From positions 376,857 through 440,856 of the forward strand of contig VWZP01008288.1 in the NCBI GenBank assembly GCA_013396995.1: DNA of 64,000 bases, written 5' to 3'. The DNA is from Dicaeum eximium (Eukaryota > Chordata > Aves > Passeriformes > Dicaeidae). The notes beneath the pieces were generated by a model that was not told the origin of the DNA, did no database searches, and saw only the letters and a program-made list of their open reading frames with translations. Position 1 is the first letter of the stretch, and each line of letters opens with the position of its first letter. The translations under genes and the position numbers were made by a program. Positions 39,229 through 54,382 of this stretch are shown piece after piece.

Positions 39229-42200
39229 CGGTGGGGATTCTGCCCCTCTGCCCTGCTCTGCTGAGAGCCCACCTGGAACCCTGCATCCAGCTCTGGGGTC
39301 CCAGCACAGGAAGGACATGGTCCTGTTGGATTGAGTCCAGAGGAGGGACACAAAGATAACTAGAGGGATGGAACACCTCTACTATAAGGAAAGGCTGTGA
39401 AAATTTGGTTTGCTCAGTCTAGAAAAGAGAAGGCTTTGGGGTGATCTAAGTGCAGCCTACCTGAAGGGCATCTAGAAACATGGAGAGGGGCAAATTAGAA
39501 GGGAATGTAGTGACAGAACAAGGGGGAATGGCTTTAAATTGAGAGTAGGTTTAGATTAGAAAGAAACTTTTAACAGTGAGAGTGGTAAGGCATTTGAACA
39601 GGTTGCCCAGGGAAGTTGTGGATGTACCATCCCTGGAAGTGTTCAGTGCCAGGTTGGATGGTGGAACATGCTCCTGCTCAGAGCAGGGGTTTGGAATTAG
39701 ATGATCTTTAAGGTCCTTTCCAACCCAAATCATTTGGTGGATCTCTGATTCTATGAAAAGGTCATGGTTTTATTTCTCCAGAAAAAGAGAGATGGATGTT
39801 TACATTTGGGCCTCTGTATTTTTCAGACAGTGCTTAAAAACACACTCAATCAAAATTATGATAAAACCTTTACCAGCAAAAAACAAGCAGAAAAACCACG
39901 GCAAAGGAGAGCTAGGAATTATACTACTTGTGAGCAAAACAAGCATTAAGCTTGTGTAAAAACAGAAGGAACATAGAAGTGTACCTAATCTTCCTGCCAT
40001 TCATACACACACAAACCTCTATGAAAATGAAGAACCTTTGCATATGGAATCAGCTAAATGAAGAGGAGCTAAAGATTCCCAGTTTGAAATCAGAAACTGA
40101 ATACCTCCAAACAAAAATACCTCCACCTTTTTACTTTAAAGCTTAATAAAATATTAAGCATGAAGACCAGCACATTTAAAAAAAAACAAACCCATACTCC
40201 AGGGCACTGAAGATTTAACCCACACTGTGCAATCAAAAATCTTGACCCAGTAGGTACTCTACAAAGAGGTGCTCAAAACACCTTCAAACACCTAACCAAT
40301 GCTTCCACCACTGCTTTAAGTGCTACTCCTGCTCACTCACTGCCCATCAATATAAAATTAATTAAAAGAACAGAAGGAACATTTCTTCACACAGATCCAT
40401 TGACCTAGAAAAACAAGTTTGTAAGTGGGCAGTACTGCAGTTCTTTACCCTGACAGACTGTATCTTGCCACTACTCAGTATCTGTTTTATCAAATGCTCT
40501 CTGAACACATTTGTAAACCCCCAGGCTGCCAAAAGCCCTTCAAACAGGTATTTAACACCACAATAACTTTCCAGGATGGCAGTATCACTTCTGTTAGATG
40601 TCATGTTTCTGTCAAAATCAAAAGCAAAGAGAGACCTTAAATTCCAAATCCACAGCTGACCTTTCTGCCCCAGAGAATTAATGCTCTTCACTTTGCTCAG
40701 CTGTATCTTCTGTACTTTTCCCTGTCAGTGATTCATCATCCAGTAAGACAATTTTGCTTAAGAGTGACACTCTTCCACTCGCAGTGACAGGCGTTCTTCT
40801 CAACCTCTCTCAAGCAGCTCAAACATCTTGCAGCCTTCTCAAGACTGTCTTATCTTCACCTAGCTACAGAGCTAGGCTTTATTTAATTACTGCCTTCTGC
40901 ACCTTCTCCCTTTTCCTCTTCTCAAAACTGCACATAACTGAGTGTGTTTAAGTTATCTTCTTCAGTTATGTTACTTACACCTCTTTTGTTACTTCTATTC
41001 CTAGACCTTCCTGTGCACCACACCAGCTACCATCACACCTCAGCTTTTCTCTGATACTCACACAGACCTTAAGCTGTCAGCTTCATAATTTATTTAGTTT
41101 CTCTCTTCTGTTTTTATATCTATATCATCCAATTCTTGGCCTGATTTCTTTAGTCAAAATTCCCATCCACAGGCATCACTACATTTCTTACCCTATCCCA
41201 TTTGAGTTTTCAGTCCCTTTGCAGGTTAACAAAACCCATGTACACACACTGATGCTTGTCTGTTATCACTTATCTTGAAGATGGGCATTTCAGGACAAAA
41301 GCAGTTCATAAGTGAACTTCTATGAAGCAGCATCTGTCTCTCAATATTCAAACAGACGGCCTTAAGTTTTTTGTCTCATAGCTAAAATTAACTTGGAGTG
41401 ATGGAAGCCCCTTAGAGCCTTAAGCTCCAAAATACTACCTTGAGACAGCATGGCATTTACTTCAGTCCTTATTGGAGTTAACAGATGTTTCTATGAATGT
41501 TTAACCAAAAAATTGTCACAGAAAGCCCGTTTGCTTCTCAAGATTCACTATTAACTACATCAGTAATTATAACATGGAAAAGCTTTATCAGGAATGACAG
41601 CACCAGAAAAGCAAAATGCTATTGAGAGTTTTCAACAGCTGTGTAGAAGAGGGGGCAACCAGTATTTCAGAAAGTATTTTTGCTTTTGTTAACACAAGCA
41701 AAATTTGTAAGATAAGCAAGCATATATTTCCTTAAAATACAGTCTCTCAAGCCATTAAGAATCGTATTTTAAAACAATGAAGGGAAATAAGGATCCCAGC
41801 CTATACTGATGGAAAGCCTACTACATGCAGCTCCCCCCAAAAAAGGAAAGGGAAAAAAAAAACGTGCACAGAAGTTCTAGGTCTCACTGGGATAAAATTA
41901 ATAGTGGTCTAAGCATAATTTCCACAAAATTTTTCAGCCAATGACATGAACATCTAACACCTGAAGCTACTCAGAACTATGTATCTGAAGGTGTCTTGAG
42001 TTGACAGAATTAACCAATGAAAAAGTGTATTTGGAACTTCCGCAAGGTAGGGGCTCAGGCGGGGAGAGAGGATCAATTCATAGCAAACAAAACCCAAAGC
42101 ATCTGAAAATGCCTACGTAAAATTTCCCAGGAAATCACCACAATGAAAACTTCTCTAAAAGAAGTTACAAAAATCTATTTTATTACTGAAGGGCTCTCTG

Positions 42201-45200
42201 GGGTTTACAAAACAAAAAAACAAAACAAAACTGAAGTTTAATGTTGAGCAGTAGTGGTGTATAAAGCAAACACAATGAAAATAGAAATTCAGGATAGATA
42301 ATAATGGTCAAATTTTAAATTTCCACTTCCAGTGGTATCAAGAAGACAAATTACGCTACATAAACCATGTTAATATTACCTTGTCTAAAAATTATAGTGC
42401 TTATCAGCTAATCAGTGACAAGAAATGACAGGGTGCTCACTCTGTCCCAGTTGCAAACTCCAACCAAGTCTAGAAATTTGAGTTTGCATTTGCAGTAAGA
42501 TAAGCATGTGGACGAGAGCAGTTACAATTTAATCAGATGACATTCACCTAGCTATTATCAGATCATGTAATCCCCACATCTTAGAGAGAGAAAGTAAATC
42601 TGATTACAGAAGGATTCAAAATGGTTTGAGCAACACAAATGGTTGACATAGCAAATAAGCAGCAAGACTTAAGTGCAGATCTAAGACACTTTCATACATG
42701 CTTCCAAGGCTACTGCAGGAAGCAATTCCCACCTCCACCAAAAAAATAGTGCTGTAAGTATGTGTGTAAGTAGAGCTGCTGCTGAGAAATATTCTTCCTG
42801 TGAAAGGAACAGCAGAATACACAGTAAGGAAGAAAGCCAGTCAAGACAGGTAGCAGGCTAGGGAAAGTAACTTGTTATATTGTCTGAAAGAAATGGACAA
42901 CTCTGGATCCAAGATGGGAGAAGAGATGTATTAAAGACAGAATGATTAACTTAGCATCATTCAACTTGAAAAGCAAACATACATTTTCATCTAAACAGTA
43001 GTCCTATTGTCCTATTACAGGACTGCCAAAATTAAAAGACCATAGACAATGTTTTTCCAGCTAATTTAGTACACTTACCAGCATTTGCTGTATAGACAAT
43101 TTCATTGATGAGTCAGTTGTACTTCCTCTCTAAAGTGCTTTGAGGGGAGCTCAAGTGCATCCTCTTCCTCAATCTTTGAAGTGTTTACCTGTACCACCAG
43201 CTTTGAAAGTAAAAGGCAACAGGCAGGCAATGCAGAGACAGAAATGAGGCTGAATACAATAGTATATTACTCCAAAAATATCTTGGTGTTGCTTTTCAGA
43301 TCTTACAGGGACAGACAGTCCTTTGATTTTTTTAACTGAGACTTTAGATACTATTTAAAAGATACTTCTTAAAATTAACATTTTAGAAGTCAGTCAGCAA
43401 TATATCAGTTGACAAGAATGTAAGAACAGATAACCTGAAATCATATACATTATATACACAAATACATAAAACAAACAGGATTCTTTTCAGTGAATAAAAT
43501 CATTGGTGTGTGAAAACAGAAAACAATTAGAAAACTCCCCATATTAAATAAAACAGCATCAATAGTGGGAACTAAGAACTAATGGGAGCACACTGTAATA
43601 GGAATGTTATGAATGTGGAATTACAAAAAATAATTACATCTGTATAAACGTGTCAGAGCAAAAAGAATTCCAACAGTGGTGGAAATACCAGAGGTGAAGA
43701 CTACAACTGGCAAAGGTTTGTTCACAAAGTGGGGAGGAAGGGAAGAGGGGAACTACCAAAGAGGGGAAAATTGAGATTTACTTAATACTCACATCAAATA
43801 TTTTATATTCCAAAAGTGACTAGAAAAGCTAAAGGACTCTGCAGTCTGTCACAATTTAGAATAAAGTTATTTCCAACATCCAAAAATAAATCTTAAGGAA
43901 GAAATTCTTCACAGAAGAAGAAAAAGAACTAGCAAGGAGTATTGAGTACTGCCATTTATGTCACTCATCTTCATGTTAAAAGGACAAGCATGCTGTGAAA
44001 GCATGAAAATGAGGTTGTATCTGAGCTGAAGACTGCAACTAAGGAAATTTCCACCACCCAAATTTTAGAAAGCTCTCCAAGCACTTGGCTTTCATGGTAT
44101 TTGTTATGTGTCTGCTGACCTAGGAAAAGTAACCTTCTTATATAACCTGGGACTTTAAGAAAATAAAGACGTTAACTTTTTAAAAATCAAATCTAACTGG
44201 CACACAGGCAGGCTGCATAATACTAGAGAATCTAAACACAACTATGCAAGAGCAAAATACTGAAAATTAAGGCAGTTTAGATTCTATCTCTTCTTTATAG
44301 GGAAGACATTGAAAGGAAAAGACAGTGGTTGTCACTTCTCCTGCCTTGTCCAAATATTGGGATTTTTTTTCATCCTGGGATGTTTCAGGATTTTTTTATT
44401 GTTTTGGTGTTTTTAGTTAAATATAATTTAAAAAAATTTTCATTACTAACATCTAAAATACACTTTAGATTTTTTTTCCCTTGACCATGAAAGGATAGAA
44501 ATGAAAGCATTATAAACAGTGATAAAAACCTATCCTGTACTTCCACATGCAATTAGCAAGGAGCAATTTTAGCATAATATTGAAGTGGGAACATTTCAGA
44601 GTTTCTGGGGAATACAGCACAGAACAAAGCAGATGTCTTGACTAGAAAAGAAAGGATTTTATTATCAGGAACAATGAACTTCTCCCTAAAAATGTTAATC
44701 CTAGAGGTAAATTAAGTGAAATGTAAGAATATAAAGCTCCCTCAACTAGCTGAGGAAAAAGTCAACACAAATGTTAGCATGTAAAAAGCAAAGTGACTGG
44801 AGTTAGAAAACTGTAAGAGCAAAAATGAGCAAGAAAAGTAGGAGAGAGTCAGACACCATCATGTTTGTTTATTTAACAAGAGGAAGTTTCCATGTCAAGC
44901 TACCGACAATGTAACACGGATGACAACAATTCCTATTTGCTACATCAGAACCTTCAGTAGTGAAAACTACAGTGCACCAGTGCTACAATTCCAGTGAACG
45001 CTCGCTCATGATTCAACACCTGTTTTCCAAGCAAAAAGGATGGAAATATGGCAAGACAAATTCAGTATCCTCTGCAGAGATGCTTCAAATGGATCACAAA
45101 ACTGAAAATCTCTCATTATTGTCTAGAAAGCAAGTCAGGAAAGTTTTTAACATTTATCTCTCTCCCCCTGTTTTTAAATTCTTGTTCCATTACTGTTTTC

Positions 45201-48200
45201 TTAATGCTCTTCCCTCTGTTTAACTGCTATTTCTATAAATAAGTTCTATAAATAAAGAATCAAAAACTGAAATACATTTGAATTCCTATGTGGCCAAGAC
45301 CTGCAGTGGGGGAAGGTGAGTTGACTGGGTCATCGTTATTTCCACTACTGCACCATGTCCACTGTGGAACAGTAGGAATTGTAAATATCTAGATATCCTC
45401 CTATGCCACAGACAGTGGAAGTCTCAATCACGTCATTATTTTTGGACATTAAAACCCATAATCCATTGGTGAACTTCTAAACAAGAGAGAAAAAGCTGTA
45501 TGACCTGACTGTACCTGAGAGATATTTATTGTTTTCCACAGATCAAACATCTGTATACTTAACATTCCTTTTGCCAAGTCTTAACAAGGCTGTGAAGGCA
45601 ATAACCACTTATTGCATTTGAAAGAAGATAATTCTACCATAATCTTCTGGAAAGGAGGTCAGCACCTTCACACACACAAGAGTGCCTCAAAGCATTTGGA
45701 AGGCATGGCTCCTGCTCAGCTCATTTGCTCTTGCATAGTTCTTTGGATCAGCTGCAGCCCCAGTACTGCAGAGCAAGACGAGCGAGAGCATCCTTCAGGA
45801 GCTTCTGCAGCTGCTCAGTGCCAGCAACTGCAGTCTGTAATTTGTCTCCCATCCTGTCCAAAGAGGACCACACAAACAAGAGCCACAGAACTGCTCTTGA
45901 GCACTCTGTGATCCCCTTGGATCCAGCAGAACTTCGTCAGACTCAAAAAGACAAGCTGAGAAACACGAGAGCCATGCTCCAAGTTATGGCAATTTGGTAT
46001 GTGCAGCATTAGTAATAAAGGGCTAAATACACAGCACTAACTCTTAAAATTGCCTCTTCAGAAACTAACTGAAAGTGATGCTGGGTTTGATGGGGTGGTT
46101 TTATTCCAAAGAAAATTCCCTTTTAAGGGACTTACCTTTTCCAGTGCCAACGAATCCACAGGCTCAAGACTGATGGAAGCCAGGGACTGCAGAGCTGATA
46201 GACTTAATCCACCTGCTAAAAAGGATCATGCTGGAGCTGGTAAGAACCACTGGCTGCACAGTCCAAATCTAATTCACTTAACACAGTGTGACATCTCTAG
46301 AGAACCTTACTGCCTAGCTTCTTGGCCAGGCAGAGTCACAGAAGCACTCTGAAACCAACAGCCCAAGGTCACTGAGGTCCCTAAGGGGCACAAGACACAC
46401 CAGACCAATGCATCACACCCCAGACACACTCTCGTAAATCAGCAGAAAAACAATATCCCACATCAAGCTACACTGGAGAATTAAAACATTTGCATCTCAG
46501 CTAGCAATTATATCTACCATAAAATGAAAAAAGAACTGCAAGGGTGAAATTAAATTTCTTCACGCAGAAGTCAGCAGAAAATTCATTCGAACCACAGCCA
46601 AAATCTGGACATTCAAACAAGCATCATCAGCCTTCTCTGCATCTTGTTTTAGGAAGACTAAAAGGATCATCATTATCATCTCAGGAGTTTTTAAATAAAG
46701 CTCACTGCACTCATACAGGCTCAATACGACCCTATACATCAGGACAAAACAGTGGTTTAAAGCCAAGCCTCTTTTTGAGAGCATCACCCAACCTGGTGGG
46801 CAGATACCATACAGTGTTTCACATATTTCAAAACAAGGTCTAACATAACCCAAGGCTGATGTAGTTACACAAGGTATTTTCCCGCACAGTGGATTTCCAG
46901 CTCTTCTCTCTCTAAACAAAAGCCCACCAAGATCTCTACCACAAAGGAGAATGTCTCTTCAGTATTAGTCACTGTCTCACCAACAGGCCAGATATACACC
47001 ATCATCTCTCATAGTGCTGTTCTTAATGCATACTCCACAGCTATCTTTGGAATTGTAGTATTTTCAGTATCTCCACATGCCTGGTACATTTCTTTTCAGT
47101 AACCCCCTTCACCAACACTGAACTCTTCAGCATCTCAGGTCTGCAAAAGCTGCTTAAGGAGTTTATTTTCTCTCGGCCTCACTGCAGTAAATTCATCAGG
47201 AATCACTACATCCAAGCAGTCAACAAAATTGGGATGTTACATCCAGACATCACTGCTCATCTGCTGATTATAAACTTGCTTTCATCATCAGTTTAGTATG
47301 CTAGGTTTATACTGTCTCACAGTAGCAAGATTCACCAGGCATTACAAAGATCTTGTGTGTTGGAGCTCTCAAGCTGCGACGATCCAACCATCAGCTATTT
47401 TCAACACATCACAGGAAAACACAGTCAACAGATTTCCTTTCTGAAAGGAAGATTGCTTTCTATGCACAATTTTTATAGTTCTACTTACAAGTAGGAAAAA
47501 CAAAACATAATGTAATTTATAACAACCAACCTCAATTTTTGAAGAAATACTATCTTCCCTACTGTATGATGGAGGAAAACAGTAACTTGAGCATAACTTG
47601 GATCTGAAGGCATATTATGCATAAATACCCTTGGCTGTCACACCACAAATAAAGCCTGCTGAATTATCTCCATGGTATTGGTTTGTAGGTAGAAATTATA
47701 TAGAGCTGATGACACAAACAGGATACAAAAGAGAAACTGTACACAATTCTGAACACCAAGATGCTTCAGGCATTTCTGTCAACATAGTGTATTTTTAAAA
47801 ATACATTTAAATTAAAAACAGATGACTTTATGGTATTTGGGGTTGTTATTTCAATTCACTTTTCTATCATAAAGAGTCTGAGAGCCAAAGTAGCACCTTC
47901 CTGAAAACTTCTTTTTTTTGGCTGAATTTCTTTCCTTCACAGTACGTCCTTCAACATTTCCGTACAAGTTTCATGAAGATGTTTCAAACAAACACTAGTA
48001 GTTTTAAAAGGAATTGTAAAGACAAATGAGCTTCAGAAATGTGTGCCAATACAGAGCTTTCAAAAAAGGCCATGCTGCCTGTATCTGACAGCCCAAAATC
48101 TCCTCCTTAAAAAAACCCAAAAAAACCCCACCCAAACTCACCTTGTCCAGATTAGAATGAGAGTTACATCTGGCATCACCAAGAGCACAAGTTCACAAAC

Positions 48201-48764
48201 ATCCCTATCATATGCCCAAAGTGGTACTGCAGAGCTGGACAGTGGCTGCAACAGCACTTGCATTTCTTATCCAGCTGTTCAGAGCAGACACACAGAGGAT
48301 GAAGGAAGGAATGAGATATTCACAAGGTGTGGGCATGCCCAGGAAATCACGAGAAGCAAGGAATGATTTGATGGAGGGTAGCTGGAGAAGAGATATTTAG
48401 AAGTAGGTACAGTGGATGTACTAAAAAGGTAAAGAAGACTGTGCACAGCTGACTGGAGCACTGAAAGAAAACTGAGGTGTAAAAAAGCCATTTGCATGCA
48501 AACTTCTATTTGAACATACTGAGAAATAACAGACTTGCACAATTCCTCCAAGGCACTACATACAAAAGATGATTCCCATTCATGTGATTATTCTAGAAGA
48601 GCAAAATAGAGTTATAAACTAGGCAATATTTACCCAAAAAATGGAGTAAACTATCCCTTCGTATTTCTTTAAAGGCGGCCAGAAACATCTGAACAGAACT
48701 GCCTTCAGGCAAGCACAGCATCTACTCTATACAAAAATGCCAAGTAGGTATCACATCGTGTTAA

Positions 48765-48788
48765 CTCTAATTAACAGATTAATTAGAG
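48765..48788. repeat. 10-bp inverted repeat carrying two TAATTA cores
   Basis: CTCTAATTAA and TTAATTAGAG are exact reverse complements separated by CAGA. Each arm contains TAATTA, the core recognised by many homeodomain proteins. Symmetric spacing would suit a dimer, but this is inference from motif alone. Confidence 0.9.
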
Positions 48789-51700
48789 ATTAAAGGTTGA
48801 TTCTAATACCTTTTGAAAACCCTAATCAAGTTGCTTTGAAATCTGACACTTCAGTTTTAATGCTCCAAACTGAAATATCGACATGATGTCCCTAAAATCC
48901 GGCACCAAAAGAAACAGACCCAAATGCTTTTAGATTCGTCAATCAGTATTTATCAGATTCATTACTAAGCATGCACTCACAGATGTCTTCATTGAAAGAG
49001 ACGGCATACTTATGAGTAGATCATGAGGACATGGATGTCTCCTGCCTTAGTAGCACTGTATCCCCTAATGCAAGATGAGGGCTGTATCCCAGAAAAACAA
49101 CATGTAAACTTACATAATTGCAGAATTTATCCTGTCCCCAACACCCACAACTACATAGCCCTCTACTAGTAAATAGAGGCAGGCAATGACCCTATTCTTG
49201 GACTGTTTTCAGCCACAACCCCAGCTGCTCTAAGTCAAAACAGCAATAAAACAAAGTTAAATGATCTCCCACAATGAATGGATGACAAGCACATTACAAT
49301 CAAAGACTAGCACTAAGAGAAGAGGAGCCTCATTGAAAAGAATCATTAATGGCTATTCTTCAAGACACATTTGTTTCTCAACTGATAACTACTCCGCTAC
49401 AAGTGTCTCACCAACAGAAATGACTCATTCCAAAACACTGAGCTTCCAACACTCAAAAATCACACCTTTTACCACAGGTTAAACCATTCACCATCTCCGT
49501 GTTCCCACCACTGTATTCTTGACATAGCGTTCCTCTTAAATGTCACTCATCTCCTCATTTCTCATCTATTAACAACAGAATCAAGAAAAAGGGAAAGAGT
49601 TGTGTTGACATCTAAGTGCAACTAAATGCAAACAACTGCTTTGAGTAGCAGGCTTTTCAGAAAGGGAAGCAGTTTGAACAAGTAAGGATAAGAGTGCATT
49701 GCAAGCCCTCCGCGTTTCCCACAACAGTAGCCAATATGAGCCCAATTAGGATAGCACATCAACATCCCTACTGATGTCTATTGTCATTACACCATAACTG
49801 AAAAGTATTTTCAATATACTCAGACGAAGAATCAAGGCACAAAAAGAAATTCACAAAATAGATGCAGGGGTTCTGCCACCTAGTGGCATCTAAAGCCTCA
49901 AATTACTGTATCTACCATACCATTATTACTTTTTTTTTTTTACTGGAAATATTTGACAGCAGAGAACAGAACAGAAAACACATAGCTTCACTAGCACTGA
50001 AATTACCAAGCATAGTTCCCTGCAGCTTCATTTCAGAACTGCATTCTGTAGCACTCAAGATGATGCAAGTTTCAATTGAAGCTTTTCTAGTTGCTCAAAT
50101 AGTAATAGTATGCTTCTCTTCATCAGTCCTCCAGCTCCCACAGGTTCTCTGCTGCCTCATGCTGAAGTGGATTTCCTGCTGTATAGTCTCACAGTCACCT
50201 GCCCATATTCAGTACTCACAGAATGGTACAATCTTTGAAGTCCTTACCCATTTCATTGAAATTGTTCAAATCTAACAAATCTCAAAAGTAATCATGAGCA
50301 GGAAACAGGGAAAAGCAAAGACTGAGAGACAAAAGCAGCAGAAAAAGTCTAATTTCTTCACAACACCATCTGAATCGCAATTTGTCAATAAAGAATCTTT
50401 GTTGGCCCCAATAGCTCCCCAGGTCACAGCATGGACACACAGCATGCCATGTCAAGGCAACAGGGAGAAGGGACACAGAGGAGCATAGAGACATGAACTC
50501 CTTAAGGCAAGACGCAACAGAAATCCCCCTTTTCACCAGGCCATAAACTTAAAAGCCCCCTTTTCCACTTGGGATTCAAAGCCAGAAGCATTTTAATGCC
50601 TAAACTAGGTCAGTCTTTGTTTACACAAAACATGGATGAGGAAGGAAGTATCAATCCATTCAACTTAGTCAGGATGGGTCAAAACCACTGGACTACAAGG
50701 CACAGAGCAGCTTGATGGTTTTTTATTTATTTTTAAGAAAAGAAACCTTACCAAAGGCACATTCAGAGAACACACTTCACACAGATATAGCCAGGTAACA
50801 AACAATTCTTTTAATTTAAGACAGATATGCTTCCTCTGTGGGAAAATTAACAAAGAAAGTTAGTGATTTCATATTCTTATTAGGCTATACCTCAGTTACT
50901 TAAGGTTTCAGCTCCCATTTTCCAACTTTTGTAACCCTGGAACACCATAAGGTCTTCATCTGTGTCTCCTACACATACCTTAGTAAATAACAGATAGGTT
51001 GAAGTATTTTAGCTTCAATCCAGAAAAACAAACCCCAAAGAACAACAAAAACCTTCACTAAGCAAAAGAAAACAAGGCACCATGCTACAACACAAAAAGG
51101 AAAAAAAACCAAACCCCAAAACATACGTTAAATCACAAACATGATACAGTCATCTTATCCTTTTGACAAGTTTCCTTTGCCTTCTCAAGTTTTTCCTCCA
51201 ACTCCATAGCAACCCTTGCACTTCCCAGGAAGTTCCTTAACTGTATGTAGCCTATGACAATTTTGCCCCTAAGAGGTGGGGAAGAAGAAGAGGGAGGAGA
51301 AAAGCAACAAAAAAGGGGAAGATCTGCCACAAGGGGTTCCCAGGTGAGCCAATCCTGAAGACCTAGCAATGACTCACAGATGTCCACTGGGCTTTTATGA
51401 GAAAATAAGGTTTCAGTAAGTTTTATTCTTGTTCCATATTCCACAGATTCGAATTTCAGTTATGTAAAATATGAAGCAAGTAAGAACTACCACAGTGATG
51501 GAAAGAGGTGCACGAGTGACTTGATGTGAAACCATGTTAGATCACACAGGGATGAGTTTTGTGGACTGCAGCTGTAAAGACAGACTAGATTTCTGATAGC
51601 AAGGAAAGCACTCTTTCCCTTGTCAATGAGCTAGCAGTTTTTACAGCAATAGTCCCTAGGATTGAGAAGAAAAACAGATTATTGGAATGAGTGCACTGGC

Positions 51701-54352
51701 AAATCAATGCTTCACAAATGCAGGACTCTGAGTAAACTCAGTGTCAGACACAGACACTTCTGTCTGCAGCCTCCTGAACCAAACTAGTGGTGGCTTACAG
51801 AAAGCATGGGGCTTTCTTACAATGAGCACTCCTGCTCTGGTCTGCATGAAGGACAGCTACTCACATTATTGGAATGTTAGAGTGTCATTCAAAAGAAGTT
51901 AAGCATGTGTTATTGTGAAGTTACAGCTTTATCTCAGTTTTCAAGTTTCACTTAATCTCACTTCACATTAGTACTGAACACATCTGTTGAAACTCTTCTG
52001 CAGTGTAAGGAACCTGCAGAACACAGTAATAAAGCACAGTACCCTATACAGGACAATCAACACAAGGGATTGTTACCTAGGTTAGCCAGAGTCCTTATTT
52101 AACTTCATTTCAATAAACAGCTTGTTCCAACAATGGCAAAGGAGAGAGTAAACTGGTTTTAGGCAGCACCAATGTACACCATCCCTTCGTATGATGCTAG
52201 CTCCTAGAGACTGCTTTAGGAATCTCAGTAACACTCCACAGAACTTTGAAAAAGACTAAGCAAATACACGCCTAGAAGACAAAACTCTTGCCAACGTTAG
52301 AGTCACTTTATGCAGTAATGAAAAGTTCTAAAACAGCGCACTTTGCATGTTGAAAATGGCAACATTTCCTTTTTCTCCTCATTTTCTACCATGCCTCAGA
52401 CTCATTCATTAGGTGTTATGTATATCATGTTTTATGGGAGATTCAGACCTATCAGTGAACCAGTCAAATCATGGTTTCTTTGTAAGGGCCCTGCTACCCA
52501 GGTACAGCCCTTGAGCCAGGATCCGAGTCCCGTCCACCCTCCAATACCTGTATGGTCTCCCAAACATCCACTGCCCTGGAATACTCAGTTTCTTGCTTAA
52601 CATACCCAAGGTCACACAACAAACAGCATTAGCATGCTGATCCATTAAGCATTTTAACTCTACAACACTAAGAGAAGATGTCAGGAGAAAAAAACAATGT
52701 GTATTTCTTTCTCTTTTAATTTCCCCCTCCTCCCACCCTCCAAACACACACACTGCACTTGGCTCACTTGGGGTTTCCAGCTTCTAGTAAAGCTGGGTGA
52801 GGAGTCCTGCCTTACTCTGCCCTTCTTACTCATGACAGGGCAGCTGCCAGCATCTTGTTCAGGGACAGATGCAGCTCAAGGAGGCTGAGAGCATTTAACT
52901 CCCAATAGCTCTTCAGCTGCAGCAGATGAGTTCCAGGCTCAAGGTGTTTGTCTTTCTACCTGGTATGCCTATGTTGCAGGACACCCAAAGCCCCAGCAGA
53001 AGGTACCCAGTTATTGCAAGAGCAGTGGCATGCACCATGGTAAGGACCAGATGCTCAGAGTGATGTCACAGACTGAAGTATACACCTTAACTCTTCAACT
53101 GATATGGCACTATGAAGTGCAAGACTACTGAAAACAACAGCATCAAGATTGCTATTTTAGTTTTCTGGCACATGTGATCTACCCAGGTAAAGAATACCCA
53201 CACACTTATAGCAGCACAGTAATTAGAACATTTTCTTTAACAGACTTTACATCTTGTTTTCTACCTATCACTGTAGTACAGTATATCAGCCACAAGTTTA
53301 TTAAACCATTTTGGATGTTTGAAGTGGTTTTTTTCAGAAGCACCCAGATTAGCTTTTTAAAAATATATATTTTTACTCAAGTTGTAAAACCTTGATACTA
53401 GTATTCTATCCTGACTTCTAAACATGAACAAGAGTTTAGGAATTTGTGTTCGAAACTCCCATAAAGCAATAAATACAAACACAGAAAGATCCAAAGCAGA
53501 AGGATGAAACATGTTGCTTTTGGCATTACTCTGTTCCCTATTTATGTCTACAAGAAGCTTGACATGACAACTGCAAAGAAAGATCTCAGAAATACTCATA
53601 AGTGTGCCAAAAGGATTGGAAGCCCCAGCTCACATGATGAGAATGTCAAGCATTTCCTCTGCTGCTGTGTAAGACTGCACCTTCCAACCAGGGGTCAAAA
53701 GCAGATTTGACTTTTCAGTTTGGGGCTTGGCGGTCTTCTTATATTTGTTTTAAATTAAAAGAGTGTTTTATTTGTCCTTCTAAAGTTATATGCTAGTGCC
53801 AAAAATGTTAAACATTTAACATTATTAGTGCAGTCATTTATAGACGCTGCAATTTTGGCATATATATCTGACAAGTCATTTAAATTCTAGCACCTTAAAT
53901 TATGTAGATTGGTTTGTCACTATGACAACAATTTTTACATGTCTAAAACATACAAAAGTACTATTTTTTCTGTTCCTTACTGAAGCCAAGAGTTATTGAA
54001 AGCTTTACGTCTTCTGGACAGAAAGGCAGAACTTACATAACATCTGATTCTAGACAAACTATGTAAGTTACTTGTTGAATGAAGAAGGAAGTTTTCATGA
54101 AATTGAACAGCTATAATTTAAAAAATAGTTTGAACATAGAACACTTGAGGGAATCTAGAACAACAGGGAAGAGAACATATGCAGGAATTCAGGAATGGGT
54201 AGAGCCCTTTCTTATCATCATTAAGGCTAAGAAAGTCTTTGAATGGTTTTCTCAAAAGAAAATCCAAACAATCTCAAGGTCAGGCTTCACATTTAAAACC
54301 AAAGTTTCTCTAAAAGCCAAGTGGTTCAAAGGATCTTGCTTTGATTCAAGTC

Positions 54353-54382
54353 TCCATCCATCCATCCACCCATCCATCCATC
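54353..54382 (+). repeat. (TCCA)n microsatellite
   Basis: About seven TCCA units occupy 30 bp, with one CACC interruption. It produces the HPSIHPSIH run in a spurious frame. It is probably length-polymorphic. Confidence 0.95.

Larger units (their letters stand above)
38760..39755 (+). mobile_element. CR1 LINE, 3' part with natural 3' end
   Basis: Plus-strand sequence matches the CR1 consensus: GAGCAAGTGCAAGGTGCTGC, then GAAAGCCAAACG-like blocks ending CCAAACGTGTCCTG, GTCCAGAGGAGGGACAC, AACAGGTTGCCCAGGGA, AGGTCCTTTCCAACCC, and a terminal ATTCTATG at 39748-39755. It is 5'-truncated; the left edge near 38760 is approximate. An internal stretch is present twice in tandem (listed separately), which is not normal for CR1. 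Open frames seen here on both strands are by-products of this repeat. It is oriented opposite to CRIM1. Confidence 0.95.

Noticed and set aside
38790..39376. Three minus-strand frames of 171-192 codons with an X in the middle
   Set aside because: They are antisense readings of a duplicated CR1 3' segment and cross the unresolved base at 39048.
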